Origin: Streptomyces sp. NBC_01381
GTDB taxonomy: Bacteria; Actinomycetota; Actinomycetes; Streptomycetales; Streptomycetaceae
Direction: 5' to 3'
Length of the DNA stretch: 64,000 nucleotides
Assembly: GCF_026340305.1 (NCBI RefSeq)
Contig: NZ_JAPEPI010000001.1
Coordinates: 310,001-374,000, forward strand
In this document: positions 39,008 to 47,956 of the stretch, one piece after another
Layout: the number at the start of each line of letters is the position of its first letter
Numbering within the stretch: position 1 is the first letter of the stretch
Position numbers and translations under genes: made by a program
Notes under the pieces: model-generated
Told to the model about the DNA's origin: nothing
Database searches by the model: none
What the model saw: only the letters and a program-made list of their open reading frames with translations

Positions 39008-39732
39008 GCAGGTTCAGCCACCTTGGCCGTGCGCTGCGCGCGAGCGGCACGGTTCGTCCGTATTCGATGGACCCGCGTCCAAGGCGTCAGCCACCGCTGG
39101 AGCGCCAGGAGCAGCAGGTCGGCCACGACGGCGAGGAGCACGCACAGCACGGACGCCGTGAGCACCTGTGCCTTGAAGGTCGTGTCGAGGCCGTCCAGGA
39201 TCAGAGTGCCGAGCCCTCCGTAGTCCACGATCGCGCCGACCGTGGTCAGCGCCACCGTCGACACCGTCGTGATGCGCACGCCGGCGAGCAACGCGGGCAG
39301 CGCGAGCGGCAGTTCGACCTCCCACAGCAGCCGCAGCGGGCCGTACCCCATCCCCTTGGCCGCGTCCCGTGCCTCGTCGGGCACGGCCTGCAGCCCCGCC
39401 AGGATGTTCCGCACCAGGATCGTCAGCGAGTACAGGACCAGGCCCGTCACGACCAGCGAGGCGGAGAGCCCGAAGAACGGCAGCAGGAGCGAGAACATCG
39501 CGAGCGAAGGGACCGTGTAGAGCACGGTCGTCAGGCCGAGGATCGGCCCCGCGAGGAAGCGCCAGCGCCGGGCGAGCAGCGCCAGCGGCAGGGAGACGGC
39601 GACGCCGATCGCCACCGATGCCGCGGTGATGCCCATGTGCTGCACGGTGGCGTCGATCAACTCCTGGCTGCGGGAACGGACGTACTCCCCGCAGATCCAG
39701 TCGTTCGCCACCAGACAGTTCTGCTCGCTCAT
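39004..39732 (-). CDS. Glycine betaine/choline ABC transporter permease 2
   Basis: Permease of 242 residues, first gene of the minus-strand operon. The EAA loop is DEARDAAKGMGYGPLRLLWEVELPLALPALLAG, read in blocks. Helices include GITAASVAIGVAVSLPLALL and LLLPFFGLSASLVVTGLVLY. ATG at 39732 is supported by GGAGG 9 bases upstream. It is divergent from the ATPase gene, with 133 bases between, so the transporter is expressed from a shared two-way promoter region. Confidence 0.9.
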   Translation of the reverse strand: MSEQNCLVANDWICGEYVRSRSQELIDATVQHMGITAASVAIGVAVSLPLALLARRWRFLAGPILGLTTVLYTVPSLAMFSLLLPFFGLSASLVVTGLVLYSLTILVRNILAGLQAVPDEARDAAKGMGYGPLRLLWEVELPLALPALLAGVRITTVSTVALTTVGAIVDYGGLGTLILDGLDTTFKAQVLTASVLCVLLAVVADLLLLALQRWLTPWTRVHRIRTNRAARAQRTAKVAEPA

Positions 39733-39865
39733 CGCGTCCCACCTCCCCCCGAAAACCGATTCCTGCGGCTGTCTGGCGACCCTAACGCGCACCACTGACA
39801 ATCGCCGAGACTCGTCGTACTGGCGCAACATGGGCTTTACACAACGCCCGCAACAATGGGGAATC

Positions 39866-41023
39866 ATGATCCGGTTCGAGCACGTCACCAAGCGGTACGC
39901 GGACGGCACCACCGCCGTCGACGACCTGTCCTTCGAGGTCGCCGAGGGTGAACTGGTCACGCTCGTCGGCCCGTCGGGCTGCGGCAAGACGACGACGATG
40001 AAGATGGTGAACCGTCTCATCGAGCCGACCGACGGCCGGATATTCGTGGACGGCGACGACATATCCGCCATCGACCCCGTCCAACTCCGGCGCCGTATCG
40101 GCTATGTCATCCAGCAGGTCGGCCTCTTCCCGCACAAGACGGTCCTGGAGAACACCGCGACCGTCCCGCACCTCCTCGGCGTCAAGCGCGCCAAGGCCCG
40201 CGAGCGCGCGGCCGAACTCCTCGACCTGGTCGGCCTCGACCCGGCCACCTTCGGCGACCGCTACCCCGAGCAGCTCTCCGGCGGCCAGCGCCAGCGCGTC
40301 GGCGTGGCCCGCGCGCTCGCCGCCGATCCGCCCGTGCTCCTGATGGACGAGCCGTTCGGCGCCGTCGACCCCGTGGTCCGCGAGCACCTGCAGAACGAGT
40401 TCCTCCGCCTCCAGCAGGCCGTGCGCAAGACGGTGCTCTTCGTCACGCACGACATCGAGGAGGCGGTCCGCCTCGGCGACCGCATCGCTGTCTACGGCCA
40501 GGGCCGCATCGAGCAGTTCGACACTCCCTCGACGGTGCTCGGCGCGCCCTCCACCGACTACGTGGCCGACTTCGTCGGCGCGGACCGCGGCCTCAAGCGG
40601 CTCTCCGTGACACCGATCGAGGAGGGCGACCTGGAGCAGCCGCCCGTCCTGCACCTGGACGACCGGCTGCCCGCGAAGCTCGACGCCCGCTGGGCCGTCG
40701 TCCTGGACGGCGAGAACAACCTGCACGGCTGGATCTCCGCCGAGCACGCGCACCGCGGTTCGGGCACGGTGCGGGACCACGCACGCCGCATGGAGGCGTG
40801 GCTTCCGGTGGGCGCGACCCTGAAGCAGGCGTTCGCGACGATGCTGCAGCACGACGCGGGCTGGATCGCGGTCATCGACAAGGACAGCGAGGGCCGCTTC
40901 CTGGGTGTGCTCACGCCGGCCCGGCTGCACGAGGCACTGCGCAGGTCGACGGCGGCCGACGCCCGTGACATCGCGCGCGGGGACGTCGAGTTGGAGACCA
41001 TCGCGGCCATCGGCGGGAGCTGA
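39866..41023 (+). CDS. Glycine betaine/choline ABC transporter ATP-binding protein
   Basis: OpuCA-type ATPase of 385 residues. Walker A is GPSGCGKTTT, the signature LSGGQRQRVGVARAL and Walker B VLLMDEPFGAVDP. The C-terminal 130 residues contain a CBS-like region (HAGWIAVIDKDSEGRFLGVLTPARL in pieces), which in relatives senses ionic strength. ATG at 39866 gives the family start IRFEHVTKRY. It is split from its permeases by transcription direction but clearly belongs to the same transporter. Confidence 0.93.
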   Translation: MIRFEHVTKRYADGTTAVDDLSFEVAEGELVTLVGPSGCGKTTTMKMVNRLIEPTDGRIFVDGDDISAIDPVQLRRRIGYVIQQVGLFPHKTVLENTATVPHLLGVKRAKARERAAELLDLVGLDPATFGDRYPEQLSGGQRQRVGVARALAADPPVLLMDEPFGAVDPVVREHLQNEFLRLQQAVRKTVLFVTHDIEEAVRLGDRIAVYGQGRIEQFDTPSTVLGAPSTDYVADFVGADRGLKRLSVTPIEEGDLEQPPVLHLDDRLPAKLDARWAVVLDGENNLHGWISAEHAHRGSGTVRDHARRMEAWLPVGATLKQAFATMLQHDAGWIAVIDKDSEGRFLGVLTPARLHEALRRSTAADARDIARGDVELETIAAIGGS

Positions 41024-41042
41024 ACCGCGGGCCTCTGGAGAG

Positions 41043-42164
41043 CTATGTGGCGCTCAACCGCCCGCTGATCCACTCCAGTGTCGCGGGGATCTCACGGCGC
41101 CACGTGTTGAAGTTGTGCCCGCCACTGGGCAGCGTGATCGACGAGACCCGGGTGGGCGGCTTCACCTTGTCGATGAACTTCTCGGTGTCCGCGTAGTTGT
41201 CCTCGCCCTGCTTGCTCGTGGTGACGAGGAGGGACGTCTGGGGCGGCGGCATGTGGTCCAGGGACCACATCAGGTCGGCGTGCCGCTCCAATTCCTTGTC
41301 GCCGTGGAAGAGATCGCCGGTCGTGACGTCGATGGGCGCCTTGTAGTACGCGGAAAGGCCCGCCCCGGCGGCGTACACGTCGGGGTGGTGGACGGCCAGT
41401 TTCAGCGCGCAGTAGCCGCCCGTCGAGTCGCCGATCACGCCCCAGTTCCCCGGCTTCTCGCCCACCCTGTAGTGCTCGGACATGGCGTCGGGCAGGTCCT
41501 TGGCGAAGAACGTCTCGGCCTGCGGGCCACCGGGAACGTCCACGCACTCGGTGTCCCGCGGCGGCGCGACCGTCGGCCGCAGCATGACCAGGATCATCGG
41601 CTGCATGGTGCCCCGCTTGGCCTGCGCATGGGCGGTCTGCGGGTAGCGCAGGCCCTTGATGAGCGCCTCCGCGGTCCCGGGGTAGCCGGTCAGCACCACG
41701 GCCGCGGGGAACCTGCGGTCCTTGTAGCGGGGCTGGAAGTACTCGGGCGGCAGATAGACGTACGCCTCGCTGGCGATGTCCGACTCCTTCCCGCTGATGG
41801 TGACCTTCTGGATCTGGCCGCCGGTCGATGGCCTGCCGCCTCCGGGGACGTTCACCGGGCGGGTGCCGCGGACGTCGACCGGGCCGCCCTCGCCCTTAGC
41901 GGGGTCGTGGTCGACGACCACTCCGGGGCTTGTCTCCTGGCCGAAGAGGTCCGCCCAGGTCGCGTAGAAGCCGAACGCCTGGTTGGCGGCGAAGCCGACG
42001 GACGCGAAGATCGCCAGCTGGGTGGCGATCAGCAGGCCGACCCGTCCGGTGACGGTCCGCCAGTTCTGCCGGGCCAGGCGCGGCCAGAACCAGACGGTTC
42101 CGATGAACAGCACGACGGCCAGAGCCACCGCCAACGCGAGGACCTTGTTGCTCGTAAGACCCAT
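41043..42164 (-). CDS. Membrane-anchored alpha/beta-hydrolase (esterase)
   Basis: Protein of 373 residues. Two N-terminal membrane helices (VLALAVALAVVLFIGTVWF, VGLLIATQLAIFASVGFAA) precede an esterase-D-type hydrolase: nucleophile Ser in IGDSTGGYCALKLA, and a C-terminal His in SGGHNFNTW. The catalytic domain should lie outside the membrane. It is divergent from an MprF-like gene with 115 bases between. Related esterases beside lipid aminoacyltransferase genes hydrolyse aminoacyl lipids in other actinobacteria by my recollection. That role is only a suggestion here. Confidence 0.8.
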   Translation of the reverse strand: MGLTSNKVLALAVALAVVLFIGTVWFWPRLARQNWRTVTGRVGLLIATQLAIFASVGFAANQAFGFYATWADLFGQETSPGVVVDHDPAKGEGGPVDVRGTRPVNVPGGGRPSTGGQIQKVTISGKESDIASEAYVYLPPEYFQPRYKDRRFPAAVVLTGYPGTAEALIKGLRYPQTAHAQAKRGTMQPMILVMLRPTVAPPRDTECVDVPGGPQAETFFAKDLPDAMSEHYRVGEKPGNWGVIGDSTGGYCALKLAVHHPDVYAAGAGLSAYYKAPIDVTTGDLFHGDKELERHADLMWSLDHMPPPQTSLLVTTSKQGEDNYADTEKFIDKVKPPTRVSSITLPSGGHNFNTWRREIPATLEWISGRLSAT

Positions 42165-42279
42165 TTTTCCGATCCGGAGTGAACCCGAGGCCCGGAAGGG
42201 CCGTCCTAGAGGGCGCAATTGTCGCCGGATGCCGCTTTTGGCGCCGGGTCCAAGGTCTCTCGCGGAACTACGGGATGCG

Positions 42280-44109
42280 ATGTCTGTCAGGATAGATGGC
42301 GAAATTTCGGGTGTGGTTCCAGGCGGTGACGGCAAGCTCCGCCGGATACTCCGCGGCCCCCGCCCCGAGGCCGTACCGACCTTCGTGGCCCGCGCCTGCG
42401 CCCTCGTAGGGCTGCTGAACATCGCGGCGGGCGTCTTCCCGCGCTTCCGGCACAGCCGCATGCACGCCGTCGCCGAGGTCCTGCCCGGCGCGCTCGGCCC
42501 CTTCGCCGCCGCCCTCGCGCTCAGCTCGGGCGTCCTCCTGCTGCTGCTCGCGCACGGCCTGCGCCGCCACAAGCGGCGCGCCTGGCGGGCCGCCGTGGTG
42601 CTGCTCCCGGCCGGAGCCGCCGCCCAGTTCATGTACCGCCACTCCGTCATCGGCGTGCTGATCTCGCTCGCCCTGCTGAGCCTGCTGCTGCGTCATCGCG
42701 GTGAATTCGCGGCGCTCCCCGACCCGCGCAGCCGCTGGCGCGCCCTGGCCAACTTCGTTGTCCTCGGGGCCGGTTCCATCGCGCTCGGCCTGGTGATCGT
42801 CAGCGTCCACCCCGGCAAGGTCATCGGAGACCCCGGCATCACGGACCGCCTGGCCCACGTCCTGTACGGCCTGTTCGGCTTCGAAGGCCCGGTCGACTAC
42901 TACGGGCGTACGTCTTGGACCGTCGGCTGCTCACTCGGCGCACTCGGCCTGCTCACAGCGATCACCACTGTCTATTTGGCCTTCCGCCCCGAACACCCCG
43001 CCGCGCGGCTCACCGAGGACGACGAGACGAAGCTGCGCGCCCTGCTCGCCAAGCACGGCGCCCGCGACTCCCTCGGCCACTTCGCGCTCCGCCGCGACAA
43101 GGGCGCCGTCTTCTCGCCCAGCGGCAAGGCCGCCGTCACCTACCGCGTCGTCTCCGGAGTGATGCTCGCCAGCGGTGACCCCATCGGCGACGTGGAGGCC
43201 TGGCCCGGCGCCATCGAGCGCTTCATGGACGAGGCGAAGGCCCACTCCTGGACCCCCGCCGTCATGGGCTGCTCCGAGACGGGCGGCGAGGTCTGGACCC
43301 GCGAGACCGGCCTCGACGCCCTCGAACTGGGCGACGAGGCGGTGGTGGACGTCGCGGATTTCTCCCTGGCCGGGCGCGCGATGCGCAACGTGCGCCAGAT
43401 GGTCAAGAGGATCGAGCGCAATGGCTACGAGACGCGCGTACGGCGCGTGCGTGACCTCGGCGAGCAGGAGCTCGCCAGGATCCAGCGGGCGGCCGACGAC
43501 TGGCGCGGCACTGACACCGAACGCGGCTTCTCCATGGCGCTCGGCCGGATCGGCGACCCCGGAGACGGCGACTGCCTGATCGCGACCGCACACAAGGCCG
43601 ACGAGGACCCGGGCGCCTACGGCGACCTGAAGGCCGTCCTGCACTTCGTCCCCTGGGGCGAGGACGGTGTCTCCCTGGACCTCATGCGCCGCGACCGCGC
43701 AGCCGACCCCGGCATGAATGAGCTGCTCATCGTCGCCGCCCTGCAGGCCGCCCCGAAGCTCGGCATCGCGCGCGTGTCCCTCAACTTCGCCATGTTCCGC
43801 GCGGCCCTCGCACGCGGCGAGAAGATCGGCGCGGGCCCGGTCCTGCGCGCCTGGCGCGGCCTGCTGGTCTTCCTCTCGCGCTGGTTCCAGATCGAGTCCC
43901 TGTACAAGTTCAACGCGAAGTTCCGCCCCCGCTGGGAGCCCCGCTTCGTCGTCTACCGCTCCTCCAAGGACCTGCCCCGCATCGGCTTCGCGGCCATGCA
44001 GGCCGAGGGCTTCGTCACGTTCGCGCTGCCCCGTTTCCTGCGCGGACGCACTCCGGGGCGCCGCCCCTGCCCGCACCGGTCGGCGGAGCGTGAGGTCCGG
44101 GCGGCGTAA
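42280..44109 (+). CDS. MprF-like integral membrane protein with DUF2156 (aminoacyl-phosphatidylglycerol synthase type)
   Basis: Protein of 609 residues. About six membrane helices in the first 240 residues (FVARACALVGLLNIAAGVF, FAAALALSSGVLLLLLAHG, WTVGCSLGALGLLTAITTVY) are followed by a cytoplasmic DUF2156 GNAT-like tandem domain with GKAAVTYRVVSGVMLASGDPIG and RFRPRWEPRFVVYRSSKDLPRI (in blocks). This is the catalytic part of lysyl- and alanyl-PG synthases, which transfer an amino acid from tRNA to phosphatidylglycerol. Streptomycetes have several; the amino acid is unknown. The lysyl-tRNA synthetase fusion of mycobacterial LysX is absent. Confidence 0.82.
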   Translation: MSVRIDGEISGVVPGGDGKLRRILRGPRPEAVPTFVARACALVGLLNIAAGVFPRFRHSRMHAVAEVLPGALGPFAAALALSSGVLLLLLAHGLRRHKRRAWRAAVVLLPAGAAAQFMYRHSVIGVLISLALLSLLLRHRGEFAALPDPRSRWRALANFVVLGAGSIALGLVIVSVHPGKVIGDPGITDRLAHVLYGLFGFEGPVDYYGRTSWTVGCSLGALGLLTAITTVYLAFRPEHPAARLTEDDETKLRALLAKHGARDSLGHFALRRDKGAVFSPSGKAAVTYRVVSGVMLASGDPIGDVEAWPGAIERFMDEAKAHSWTPAVMGCSETGGEVWTRETGLDALELGDEAVVDVADFSLAGRAMRNVRQMVKRIERNGYETRVRRVRDLGEQELARIQRAADDWRGTDTERGFSMALGRIGDPGDGDCLIATAHKADEDPGAYGDLKAVLHFVPWGEDGVSLDLMRRDRAADPGMNELLIVAALQAAPKLGIARVSLNFAMFRAALARGEKIGAGPVLRAWRGLLVFLSRWFQIESLYKFNAKFRPRWEPRFVVYRSSKDLPRIGFAAMQAEGFVTFALPRFLRGRTPGRRPCPHRSAEREVRAA

Positions 44110-44139
44110 GGGCGCCTCGTACGGGCCTACGCTGGAGGC

Positions 44140-45012
44140 ATGAGTACGTTGCGCGGGCGGGGATCGGTCGAAGGGCTGCCGGAGTGGGGCCGCTGTGCGG
44201 TCATGGGGGTCGTGAACGTGACGCCCGATTCCTTCTCCGACGGGGGCCGCTGGTTCGACACCACGGCCGCCGTGAAACACGGCATCGACCTGGTCGCCCA
44301 GGGCGCCGACCTGGTCGACGTGGGCGGCGAGTCCACCCGGCCCGGCGCCACGCGCGTGGACGAGGACGAGGAGCTGCGCCGCGTGGTGCCCGTCGTGCGG
44401 GGTCTGGCCGCCGAGGGCGTCACGGTCTCCGTGGACACGATGCGGGCCACCGTCGCCGAGCAGGCACTGGCCGCCGGCGCGGTCCTGGTCAACGACGTCA
44501 GCGGCGGCCTCGCCGACGCCCGTATGGTCCCCGCGGTCGCCGCCGCCGACGCGCCCTTCGTGGTCATGCACTGGCGCGGTTTCCTCGCCGACATCCATGC
44601 CAAGCCCGTGTACGAGGACGTGGTCTCCGAAGTCGTCGACGAGCTCCACGCGCGCGTGCGGGCCGCCATCGAGGGCGGCATCGCCCCCGAGCGCATCGTC
44701 GTCGACCCGGGCCTCGGCTTCTCCAAGGACGCCGAGCACGACCTGGCGCTCCTCGCCCGCCTCGACCGGCTGCGTGAGCTCGGCCACCCGATCCTGGTCG
44801 CCGCTTCCCGCAAGCGCTTCCTCGGCCGCGTCCTCGCGGGCCCCGAGGGCGCGCCGCCGCCCGCCCGCGAGCGCGACGCCGCCACCGCCGCGGTCTCCGC
44901 CATCGCCGCCCACCAGGGCGCCTGGGCGGTCCGCGTGCACGAGGTGCGGGCCACCGCCGACGCCGTCCGGGTCGCACACGCCGTGACCAGCGCGGCCGGC
45001 GGCGACCTGTGA
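44140..45012 (+). CDS. folP: Dihydropteroate synthase
   Basis: Folate enzyme of 290 residues joining p-aminobenzoate to the pterin diphosphate. The two signature blocks are MGVVNVTPDSFSDGGRWF and LVDVGGESTRPGA; later FVVMHWRGF, VVDPGLGFSKDAEHD and the SRKRFLGRVL pterin-binding segment complete the TIM barrel. GGAGG lies just before the ATG. It is followed by an NTF2-like gene, folB and folK in the same direction, all overlapping or closely spaced. Confidence 0.96.
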   Translation: MSTLRGRGSVEGLPEWGRCAVMGVVNVTPDSFSDGGRWFDTTAAVKHGIDLVAQGADLVDVGGESTRPGATRVDEDEELRRVVPVVRGLAAEGVTVSVDTMRATVAEQALAAGAVLVNDVSGGLADARMVPAVAAADAPFVVMHWRGFLADIHAKPVYEDVVSEVVDELHARVRAAIEGGIAPERIVVDPGLGFSKDAEHDLALLARLDRLRELGHPILVAASRKRFLGRVLAGPEGAPPPARERDAATAAVSAIAAHQGAWAVRVHEVRATADAVRVAHAVTSAAGGDL

Positions 45013-45518
45013 CCGGGGCCCGTACCGACGTCGAACAGGTCGAGCGCGCCAACACGGCCTTCTACGAAGCGCTGGAGCGCGGCGACTTCGACGAGGTGTC
45101 CGACCTGTGGCTGGACACCGGCACCAGGGACGCCCTCGACGACGAAGTGGTCGGCTCGGACGACGAGGAGACCGCGATCTCCTGCGTCCACCCCGGCTGG
45201 CCGGTCCTCACCGGCCGCGGCGAGGTGCTCAGGTCGTACGCACTGATCATGGCGAACACGGAGTACATCCAGTTCTTCCTCACCGACGTCCACGTCGGCG
45301 TGGCGGGCGACACCGCCCTGGTGACCTGCACCGAGAACATCCTCAGCGGCGGCCCGCCCCCCGAGGGCGGCGGCGAGCTCGGGCCGCTCGTCGGGCAGCT
45401 GGTGGTCGCCACGAATGTGTTCCGGCGCACATCGGACGGATGGAAGCTCTGGTCGCACCACGCATCGCCCGTACTCGCCGAAACCGACGACGAAGAGGGC
45501 GAAGAGTCACCCTCCTGA
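45009..45518 (+). CDS. NTF2/SnoaL-like protein in the folate operon
   Basis: Protein of 169 residues with a cone-shaped NTF2-like fold (SnoaL_3): it begins VEQVERANTAFYEALERGDFDEVSDLW, has the VLRSYALIMANTEYIQFFLTDVHV strand region and ends with WKLWSHHASPVL. The gene overlaps folP by 4 bases (GTGA) and leads to folB, so it is part of the folate operon in streptomycetes. Function unknown; similar domains often bind small molecules. Confidence 0.85.
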   Translation: MTGARTDVEQVERANTAFYEALERGDFDEVSDLWLDTGTRDALDDEVVGSDDEETAISCVHPGWPVLTGRGEVLRSYALIMANTEYIQFFLTDVHVGVAGDTALVTCTENILSGGPPPEGGGELGPLVGQLVVATNVFRRTSDGWKLWSHHASPVLAETDDEEGEESPS

Positions 45519-45651
45519 GTGGGTAGGGGCGGGTCGAGGAGCCCCCGCGGGCGAGGACTGTCAGTGCTCGCAGGTAGATTCGATCGTGGCTGGTGTGCCG
45601 ACCGCACTCGGTGCAGGCCTGCCGATACCGACGATTGCAGGAGTGATTCGC

Positions 45652-46011
45652 GTGGATCGTGTCGCGCTGCGCGGCCTCAAGGCCCGTGGGCACCACGGTG
45701 TCTTTCCGCGGGAACGCGAAGAGGGCCAGACCTTCATCGTGGACCTGGTCATTGGCCTGGACACCCGTGCGGCCGCCGCCGACGACGACCTGTCGAAGAC
45801 CGTGCACTACGGCGTCGTGGCGGAGGAGGTCGTGGCCGTCGTCGAGGGCGAGCCGGTGGACCTCATCGAGACGCTCGCCGAGCGCATCGCCCAGACGTGT
45901 CTGAAGCACGACGGAGTCCTGGAGGTCGAGGTGTGCGTCCACAAACCGGACGCCCCGATCACCGTCCCCTTCGACGATGTGACCGTCACCATCACCCGGA
46001 GCCGAGTATGA
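45652..46011 (+). CDS. folB: Dihydroneopterin aldolase
   Basis: Enzyme of 119 residues that cleaves dihydroneopterin to hydroxymethyl-dihydropterin. The pattern DRVALRGLKARGHHGVFPREREEGQTFIVDL (in blocks), HYGVVAEEV, DLIETLAERIAQTCL and VHKPDAPI with the conserved Lys are all present. GTG at 45652 has AGGAG 8 bases upstream. Its stop overlaps folK by ATGA, so the two products for successive steps are translated together. Confidence 0.95.
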   Translation: MDRVALRGLKARGHHGVFPREREEGQTFIVDLVIGLDTRAAAADDDLSKTVHYGVVAEEVVAVVEGEPVDLIETLAERIAQTCLKHDGVLEVEVCVHKPDAPITVPFDDVTVTITRSRV

Positions 46012-46619
46012 CCGCGTTTTCCACGCAAGGGCAGAGCGACCCGACCGTCCAGCCGGTGCCCACGGCCGTGGTGGAGCAGGTGGACGCCGCCGACACGACC
46101 CTCTCCAACCCCAAGCGCGCCGTGATCTCCCTCGGCAGCAACCTCGGCAACCGCCTGGAGAACCTCCAGGGCGCCGTCGACGCCCTGGAGGACACCCCCG
46201 GCCTGCGCGTCAAAGCGGTCTCTCCGGTGTACGAGACCGAGCCCTGGGGCGTCGAGCCGGGCAGCCAGCCGTCGTACTTCAACGCGGTCGTCGTGGTGAA
46301 GACGACCCTGCCGCCCTCCTCGCTCCTGGAGCGGGCGCACGCGGTCGAGGAGGCCTTCCACCGCGTGCGGGACGAGCGCTGGGGCCCCCGCACCATCGAC
46401 GTCGACATCGTGGCGTACGCGGACGTGGTGTCGGACGACCCGGTCCTCACCCTGCCCCACCCCCGGGCGCACGAGCGGGCCTTCGTCCTGGCCCCCTGGC
46501 ACGACGTGGAGCCGGAGGCACAGCTGGCCGGCCGCGGCCCGGTCGCCGAGCTGCTCGCCGCGCTCACCCGCGAGGGCGTCAAACCCCGTGTCGACCTGGA
46601 ACTCCGGCTGCCCGAGTAG
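46008..46619 (+). CDS. folK: 2-amino-4-hydroxy-6-hydroxymethyldihydropteridine diphosphokinase
   Basis: Enzyme of 203 residues that adds the diphosphate needed by FolP. After a 35-residue acidic extension typical of streptomycetes the domain reads VISLGSNLGNRLENLQGAVDAL, VYETEPWGV and RWGPRTIDVDIV (catalytic Asp pair) and HPRAHERAFVLAPW. Follows folB with a 4-base overlap. A DUF3180 gene follows after an 84-base gap with a 12-bp tandem repeat. Confidence 0.96.
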   Translation: MTAFSTQGQSDPTVQPVPTAVVEQVDAADTTLSNPKRAVISLGSNLGNRLENLQGAVDALEDTPGLRVKAVSPVYETEPWGVEPGSQPSYFNAVVVVKTTLPPSSLLERAHAVEEAFHRVRDERWGPRTIDVDIVAYADVVSDDPVLTLPHPRAHERAFVLAPWHDVEPEAQLAGRGPVAELLAALTREGVKPRVDLELRLPE

Positions 46620-46649
46620 TCGTTAGGGTCATCGGGTCCGCACAACGAA

Positions 46650-46673
46650 GATCCGTACGACGATCCGTACGAC
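46650..46673. repeat. Tandem duplication GATCCGTACGAC x2
   Basis: Two exact 12-base copies, flanked by CACAACGAAG and CACAACGACGAAGG, lie just before the DUF3180 gene. The unit contains the palindrome GTAC/CGTACG core. Confidence 0.7.
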
Positions 46674-46703
46674 GCGGATTCGCACAACGACGAAGGGTCA
46701 TCC

Positions 46704-47198
46704 GTGAAGCAGCTGCGCATCAGGACACTGGCCGGCCTCTTCGTGGTGGCCGGAGTGCTGTCCTGGGCCGGCGCCCGGCTCTGGGACTCCCTCGGCACGC
46801 TGCCGAGGGTCCCGCTCGCCGCGCCCATCGTGCTCGCGGTGATCGCCGTGGTCCTGCTGTCCACGGCCCTCTCCCTGCGCTCCCGGCTGCGCGCCCAGCG
46901 CGAGCGGCGCCCCGGCGCGAAGGGCGTCGAACCGCTGATGGCCGCCCGCGCGGTCGTCTTCGGCCAGGCGAGCGCCCTGGTGGCCGCCCTCGTCGCCGGC
47001 ATGTACGGCGGCACGGGCGTCTTCCTCCTGGAGTACCTGGACATCCCGGCCCGCCGCGACCAGGCGATCTACGCCGGCCTCTCGGTCGTGGCGGGCATCG
47101 CGGTGATAGCCGCCGCCTTCTTCATGGAGCGGGTCTGCAAGCTCCCTGAGGACACCGACGAGAACGGCCAGAACGGCGGGGCGGCCCCCGCGGCCTGA
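46704..47198 (+). CDS. DUF3180 membrane protein
   Basis: Protein of 164 residues with four helices in pairs (TLAGLFVVAGVLSWAGARLW, LAAPIVLAVIAVVLLSTALSL, AVVFGQASALVAALVAGMY, AGLSVVAGIAVIAAAFF). The central ERRPGAKGVEPLMAARAVVFGQASAL is the DUF3180 core, split here. This family sits downstream of folK in most actinobacteria; function unknown. GTG start at 46704. Confidence 0.9.
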   Translation: MKQLRIRTLAGLFVVAGVLSWAGARLWDSLGTLPRVPLAAPIVLAVIAVVLLSTALSLRSRLRAQRERRPGAKGVEPLMAARAVVFGQASALVAALVAGMYGGTGVFLLEYLDIPARRDQAIYAGLSVVAGIAVIAAAFFMERVCKLPEDTDENGQNGGAAPAA

Positions 47199-47229
47199 CG
47201 GCCGCTACGGCCCATGGCCCGCCGCGGCG

Positions 47230-47835
47230 CTATCGCGCCATGATCAGGCTCATCGCCTCGTTGCGCGTCGCGGGGTCACGCAGCTGACCGCGCACGGCCG
47301 ACGTGATCGTCTTGGCGCCCGGCTTCCGCACACCGCGCATCGTCATGCACATGTGCTCGCACTCGACGACCACGATGACGCCGCGCGGCTCCAGGATCTG
47401 CATCAGGGAGTCCGCGATCTGCGTCGTCAGACGCTCCTGGACCTGCGGGCGGCGGGCGTACACGTCCACGAGGCGGGCGAGCTTCGACAGACCGGTGATC
47501 TTGCCGTCGGTCGACGGGATGTAGCCGACGTGGGCGACACCGACGAACGGCACCAGATGGTGCTCACAGCTGCTCATGACCTCGATGTCCTTCACCAGGA
47601 CCATCTCGTCATGACCGAGGTCGAACGTCGTCGTCAGGACGTCCTCGGGCTTCTGCCACAGGCCCGCGAATATCTCCCTGTACGCGCGTGCCACGCGACC
47701 GGGAGTCTCGCGCAGACCCTCGCGGTCCGGGTCCTCCCCGACCGCGATCAGCAGCTCGCGCACGGCGTTCTCGGCCCGCTTCTCGTCGAACTCGCTGATC
47801 GAGCCCTCGCCGTCCAGGGTCACAGGGTCGGTCAT
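47230..47835 (-). CDS. folE: GTP cyclohydrolase I
   Basis: Enzyme of 201 residues converting GTP to dihydroneopterin triphosphate, the entry to folate synthesis. It has the zinc site [20 protein letters not shown] with Cys and His ligands and [15 protein letters not shown] with the second Cys, plus [19 protein letters not shown]. It is convergent with the folP-folK operon and follows ftsH on the minus strand, but a strong terminator lies between, so it needs its own promoter just upstream. Confidence 0.97.
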   Translation of the reverse strand: MTDPVTLDGEGSISEFDEKRAENAVRELLIAVGEDPDREGLRETPGRVARAYREIFAGLWQKPEDVLTTTFDLGHDEMVLVKDIEVMSSCEHHLVPFVGVAHVGYIPSTDGKITGLSKLARLVDVYARRPQVQERLTTQIADSLMQILEPRGVIVVVECEHMCMTMRGVRKPGAKTITSAVRGQLRDPATRNEAMSLIMAR

Positions 47836-47884
47836 CTGGTGCCTCGTTCCTTGCGTTCTGCGTGCCTGCGCGCAGCTGCGTACG

Positions 47885-47924
47885 AAAAAACTGCGCCCCC
47901 CAGGCTAAAACCAGGGGGGCGCAG
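47885..47924 (-). terminator. Rho-independent terminator of ftsH
   Basis: An 11-bp stem (CTGCGCCCCCC / GGGGGGCGCAG) with a 12-base loop is followed on the minus strand by GTTTTTTCG. It separates ftsH from folE. Confidence 0.9.
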
Positions 47925-47956
47925 CATCCATTCCGGGCCTGCTGAGGCGACCGGGG

